Below, in pieces: positions 16,040 to 24,422 of a stretch of DNA of 24,422 nucleotides. The notes beneath the pieces were generated by a model. The model was not told the origin of the DNA. It was given only the letters and a program-made list of their open reading frames with translations, and made no database searches. The DNA is from CAYYWP01 sp050176585 (GTDB taxonomy: Bacteria > Desulfobacterota > Binatia > HRBIN30 > CADEER01): NCBI GenBank assembly GCA_050176585.1, contig JBFXHX010000046.1, positions 1-24,422 on the forward strand, given 5' to 3'. Made by a program: the position numbers and the translations under genes. How positions within the stretch are numbered: position 1 is the first letter of the stretch; every line of letters begins with the position of its first letter.

Positions 16040-16139
16040 NNNNNNNNNNNNNNNNNNNNNNNNNNNNNNNNNNNNNNNNNNNNNNNNNNNNNNNNNNNNN
16101 NNNNNNNNNNNNNNNNNNNNNNNNNNNNNNNNNNNNNNN
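16040..16139. other. Scaffold gap of 100 N
   Basis: Exactly 100 undetermined bases, the conventional placeholder for a gap of unknown size. The Rieske gene ends 18 nt before it and the giant kinase is already open at its far edge. The true distance, and even the adjacency of the two contigs, is not shown by the sequence. The start of the kinase and any genes between are hidden here. Confidence 0.98.
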
Positions 16140-22814
<6,675 letters not shown>

Positions 22815-22873
22815 CTCCTCCGCCGGTACGCGGCACCGGGTCGAACGGGGGCTCGGCGCAGGGCGGCGGCGCC

Positions 22874-24422
22874 ATGCCCGAGCCGGTCAACATCCTGCTC
22901 GTCGACGACGAGCCGCGGAACCTCGACGCGCTCGAAGCGCTCCTCGACCTGCCGGACTACCGGCTCGTGCGCGCGCAATCCGCCGACGAGGCGCTGCTCG
23001 CCCTGCTGCGCGGCGATTTCGCCGTCATCGTGCTCGATATCCGGATGCCGGGGGTGAGCGGCTTCGAGCTCGCCCAGCTCATCAAGCAGCGCAAGCGCAC
23101 GCAGCACATCCCGGTCCTCTTCCTCACGGCGCACCTGATCGAGGAAACGGACGTGCTGCGCGGCTACGGGACCGGCGCGGTGGACTACCTCAGCAAGCCG
23201 ATCAATCCCGAGATCCTGCGCTCGAAGATCGCCGTGTTCGCCGATCTGTTTCGCAAGACGCGAGCGCTCGCCGACGCCAACCAGGCGCTCGAGGAGCGGG
23301 TGCGCGAGCGGACGGCCGAGCTGACCCGCGCCAACGAGGCGCTGCGCCAGCGCGAGCGCGAGCTGCGCAGCCTCGCGGACAATACCCCCGATCTGATCGC
23401 GCGTTTCGACCGCAGCCTGCGACACGTGTTCGTCAACGCCGCTTGCGAGCGCGCCACCGGGCGGAGCGCGTCGGCCTTTCTCGGCAAGACCGTGAGCGAA
23501 GCCAGCCGCGAGTTGACCCTGGGGCCGGACATCTTCGCCGAGGCGGAAGCGGCGATGCGCTCCGTGTTCGACACCGGGACGCCCGCGTCATTCGAGTTCG
23601 TTCTCGACGGCCCGGAGGGCGTGCGCGAGTTCGAGGCACAACTCGTCCCCGAGTTCGACGCCGCTGGCCACGTCGAGTTCGTGCTCAGCGTGGCGCGCGA
23701 CGTGACCGACCGCAAAGAGGCCGAACGCCAGCGCGAGCGGCTGTTGGAGCGCGAGCGTGCGGCGCGGACGGAGGCGGAGCACGCCAACCGCATGAAGGAC
23801 GAGTTCCTGGCGACCGTGAGCCATGAGCTCCGCAGCCCCTTGAACGCGATCTTCGGTTGGGCTCAGCTCCTGTTGCGCGGCCACCTCGACGAAAAACGGA
23901 CACGCGACGCGCTCGAGACCATCGAGCGCAATGCGCGCGCCCAGGCGCGCCTCATCGAGGATTTGCTGGACATGAGCCGGATCACCGCCGGCAAGATCCG
24001 CCTCGAGCTCCAGCGCGTGAACCTGCGCGACATCGCCGCCGCCGCCATCGCCGCGCACCAGCCCGCGGCCGATGCGAAGGGCATCCGACTCACGGCGGCG
24101 CTCGATCCGGAATCGGGTGCGGTCAACGGCGACCCCACGCGCCTGCAGCAGGTGGTGTCGAATCTGCTCGCCAATGCGATCAAGTTCACGCCCGCGGGGG
24201 GCGAGGTCGACATCCGGTTGCACCCGGCGCAAGCGTACGTGGCGCTCGTGGTGTCCGACAGCGGGCAGGGCATCAAGTCCGAGTTTTTGCCGCACGTGTT
24301 CGACAAGTTCCGGCAGGCCGACGGCTCGACGACCCGCAAGCACGGCGGCCTCGGGCTCGGGCTGACGATCGTCAGACACGTGGTCGAGCTGCACGGCGGG
24401 AGCGTGCAGGTCGACAGCGCCG
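22874..24422 (+). CDS. Hybrid sensor kinase REC-PAS-HisKA-HATPase (3' end cut by window)
   Basis: 516 residues are visible. An N-terminal receiver (about 5-120) has the acidic pocket 'LLVDDEP', phospho-acceptor D55 in VLDIRMPG and K108 in YLSKP. A coiled coil (about 130-165, 'LEERVRERTAELTRANEAL') leads to a PAS domain (about 166-285, ending 'ARDVTDRKEAE'). HisKA has H317 in SHELRSPLN. The ATPase domain has NLLANAIKFTPAGG, DSGQGI and GGLGLGLTIV, and is cut near its end. I chose ATG 22874 because the receiver begins within six residues. Alternative in-frame starts are GTG 22811, which overlaps the previous stop as GTGA, and ATG 22799. Neither has a clear binding site. The proximity suggests coexpression with the giant kinase, perhaps in one phosphorelay. 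A further receiver may lie past the window. Confidence 0.9.
   Translation, partial: MPEPVNILLVDDEPRNLDALEALLDLPDYRLVRAQSADEALLALLRGDFAVIVLDIRMPGVSGFELAQLIKQRKRTQHIPVLFLTAHLIEETDVLRGYGTGAVDYLSKPINPEILRSKIAVFADLFRKTRALADANQALEERVRERTAELTRANEALRQRERELRSLADNTPDLIARFDRSLRHVFVNAACERATGRSASAFLGKTVSEASRELTLGPDIFAEAEAAMRSVFDTGTPASFEFVLDGPEGVREFEAQLVPEFDAAGHVEFVLSVARDVTDRKEAERQRERLLERERAARTEAEHANRMKDEFLATVSHELRSPLNAIFGWAQLLLRGHLDEKRTRDALETIERNARAQARLIEDLLDMSRITAGKIRLELQRVNLRDIAAAAIAAHQPAADAKGIRLTAALDPESGAVNGDPTRLQQVVSNLLANAIKFTPAGGEVDIRLHPAQAYVALVVSDSGQGIKSEFLPHVFDKFRQADGSTTRKHGGLGLGLTIVRHVVELHGGSVQVDSA

Noticed and set aside
15813..16139. Reading the kinase frame continuously from 15813 through the N run
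   Set aside because: The N bases cannot be translated, and the upstream part overlaps the Rieske gene in another frame with a nonsense Ser/Arg/Thr-rich sequence. The real kinase start is in the gap.

Overview
The window is a high-GC bacterial sequence with dense, mostly plus-strand coding. It has no rRNA, tRNA, CRISPR array or mobile element that I can recognise. It contains a luciferase-like (LLM-class) flavin oxidoreductase, a DUF1329/RND/DUF1302 envelope set, Rieske and extradiol ring-attack enzymes, and very large soluble hybrid kinases. That mix would fit an aerobic, metabolically versatile soil or sediment lineage of the Desulfobacterota/Binatota or proteobacterial type. This placement is inference only. 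A 100-base run of N at 16040-16139 shows that this is a scaffold made of two contigs.

Region 1 (1-1799, minus strand): a small secreted six-cysteine protein of unknown function, and an LLM-class flavin oxidoreductase. Region 2 (1800-2631): a long divergent intergenic stretch with short inverted repeats and no credible gene. Region 3 (2632-8303, plus strand): a DUF1329 periplasmic protein, an MMPL/RND-type inner-membrane transporter and a DUF1302 outer-membrane protein. These three families often occur together and probably form an envelope-spanning transport system for a hydrophobic compound. A perfect 28-bp palindrome separates the first two genes, and two strong hairpins follow the third. 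Region 4 (8418-9128): a small exported hypothetical protein, then a G-quadruplex-capable sequence and a hairpin ahead of the next operon.

Region 5 (9129-16021): a tight six-gene operon with gaps of 1-16 nt or 4-nt overlaps. In order it encodes a meta-cleavage-product (C-C bond) hydrolase, an M20-fold protein with a degraded metal site, an MDR dehydrogenase without the catalytic zinc ligands, an intact M20 amidase/carbamoylase-type hydrolase, a LigB-type (class III) extradiol dioxygenase, and a Rieske oxygenase alpha subunit resembling the carbazole 1,9a-dioxygenase terminal oxygenase. Dihydroxylation, ring opening and C-C hydrolysis are thus all encoded together, plus a C-N hydrolase. This suggests catabolism of a polycyclic or nitrogen-containing aromatic. 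No ferredoxin or reductase is visible before the contig ends 18 nt past the Rieske stop.

Region 6 (16140-24422, beyond the gap): a giant hybrid histidine kinase whose start is lost in the gap. It has 13 tandem 92-residue HAMP-pair units plus one divergent leading unit, then GAF, HisKA, HATPase and three receiver domains. Downstream and overlapping or almost touching it is a second hybrid kinase (REC-PAS-HisKA-HATPase), cut by the window end. Whether the kinases truly neighbour the catabolic operon depends on the scaffold join.
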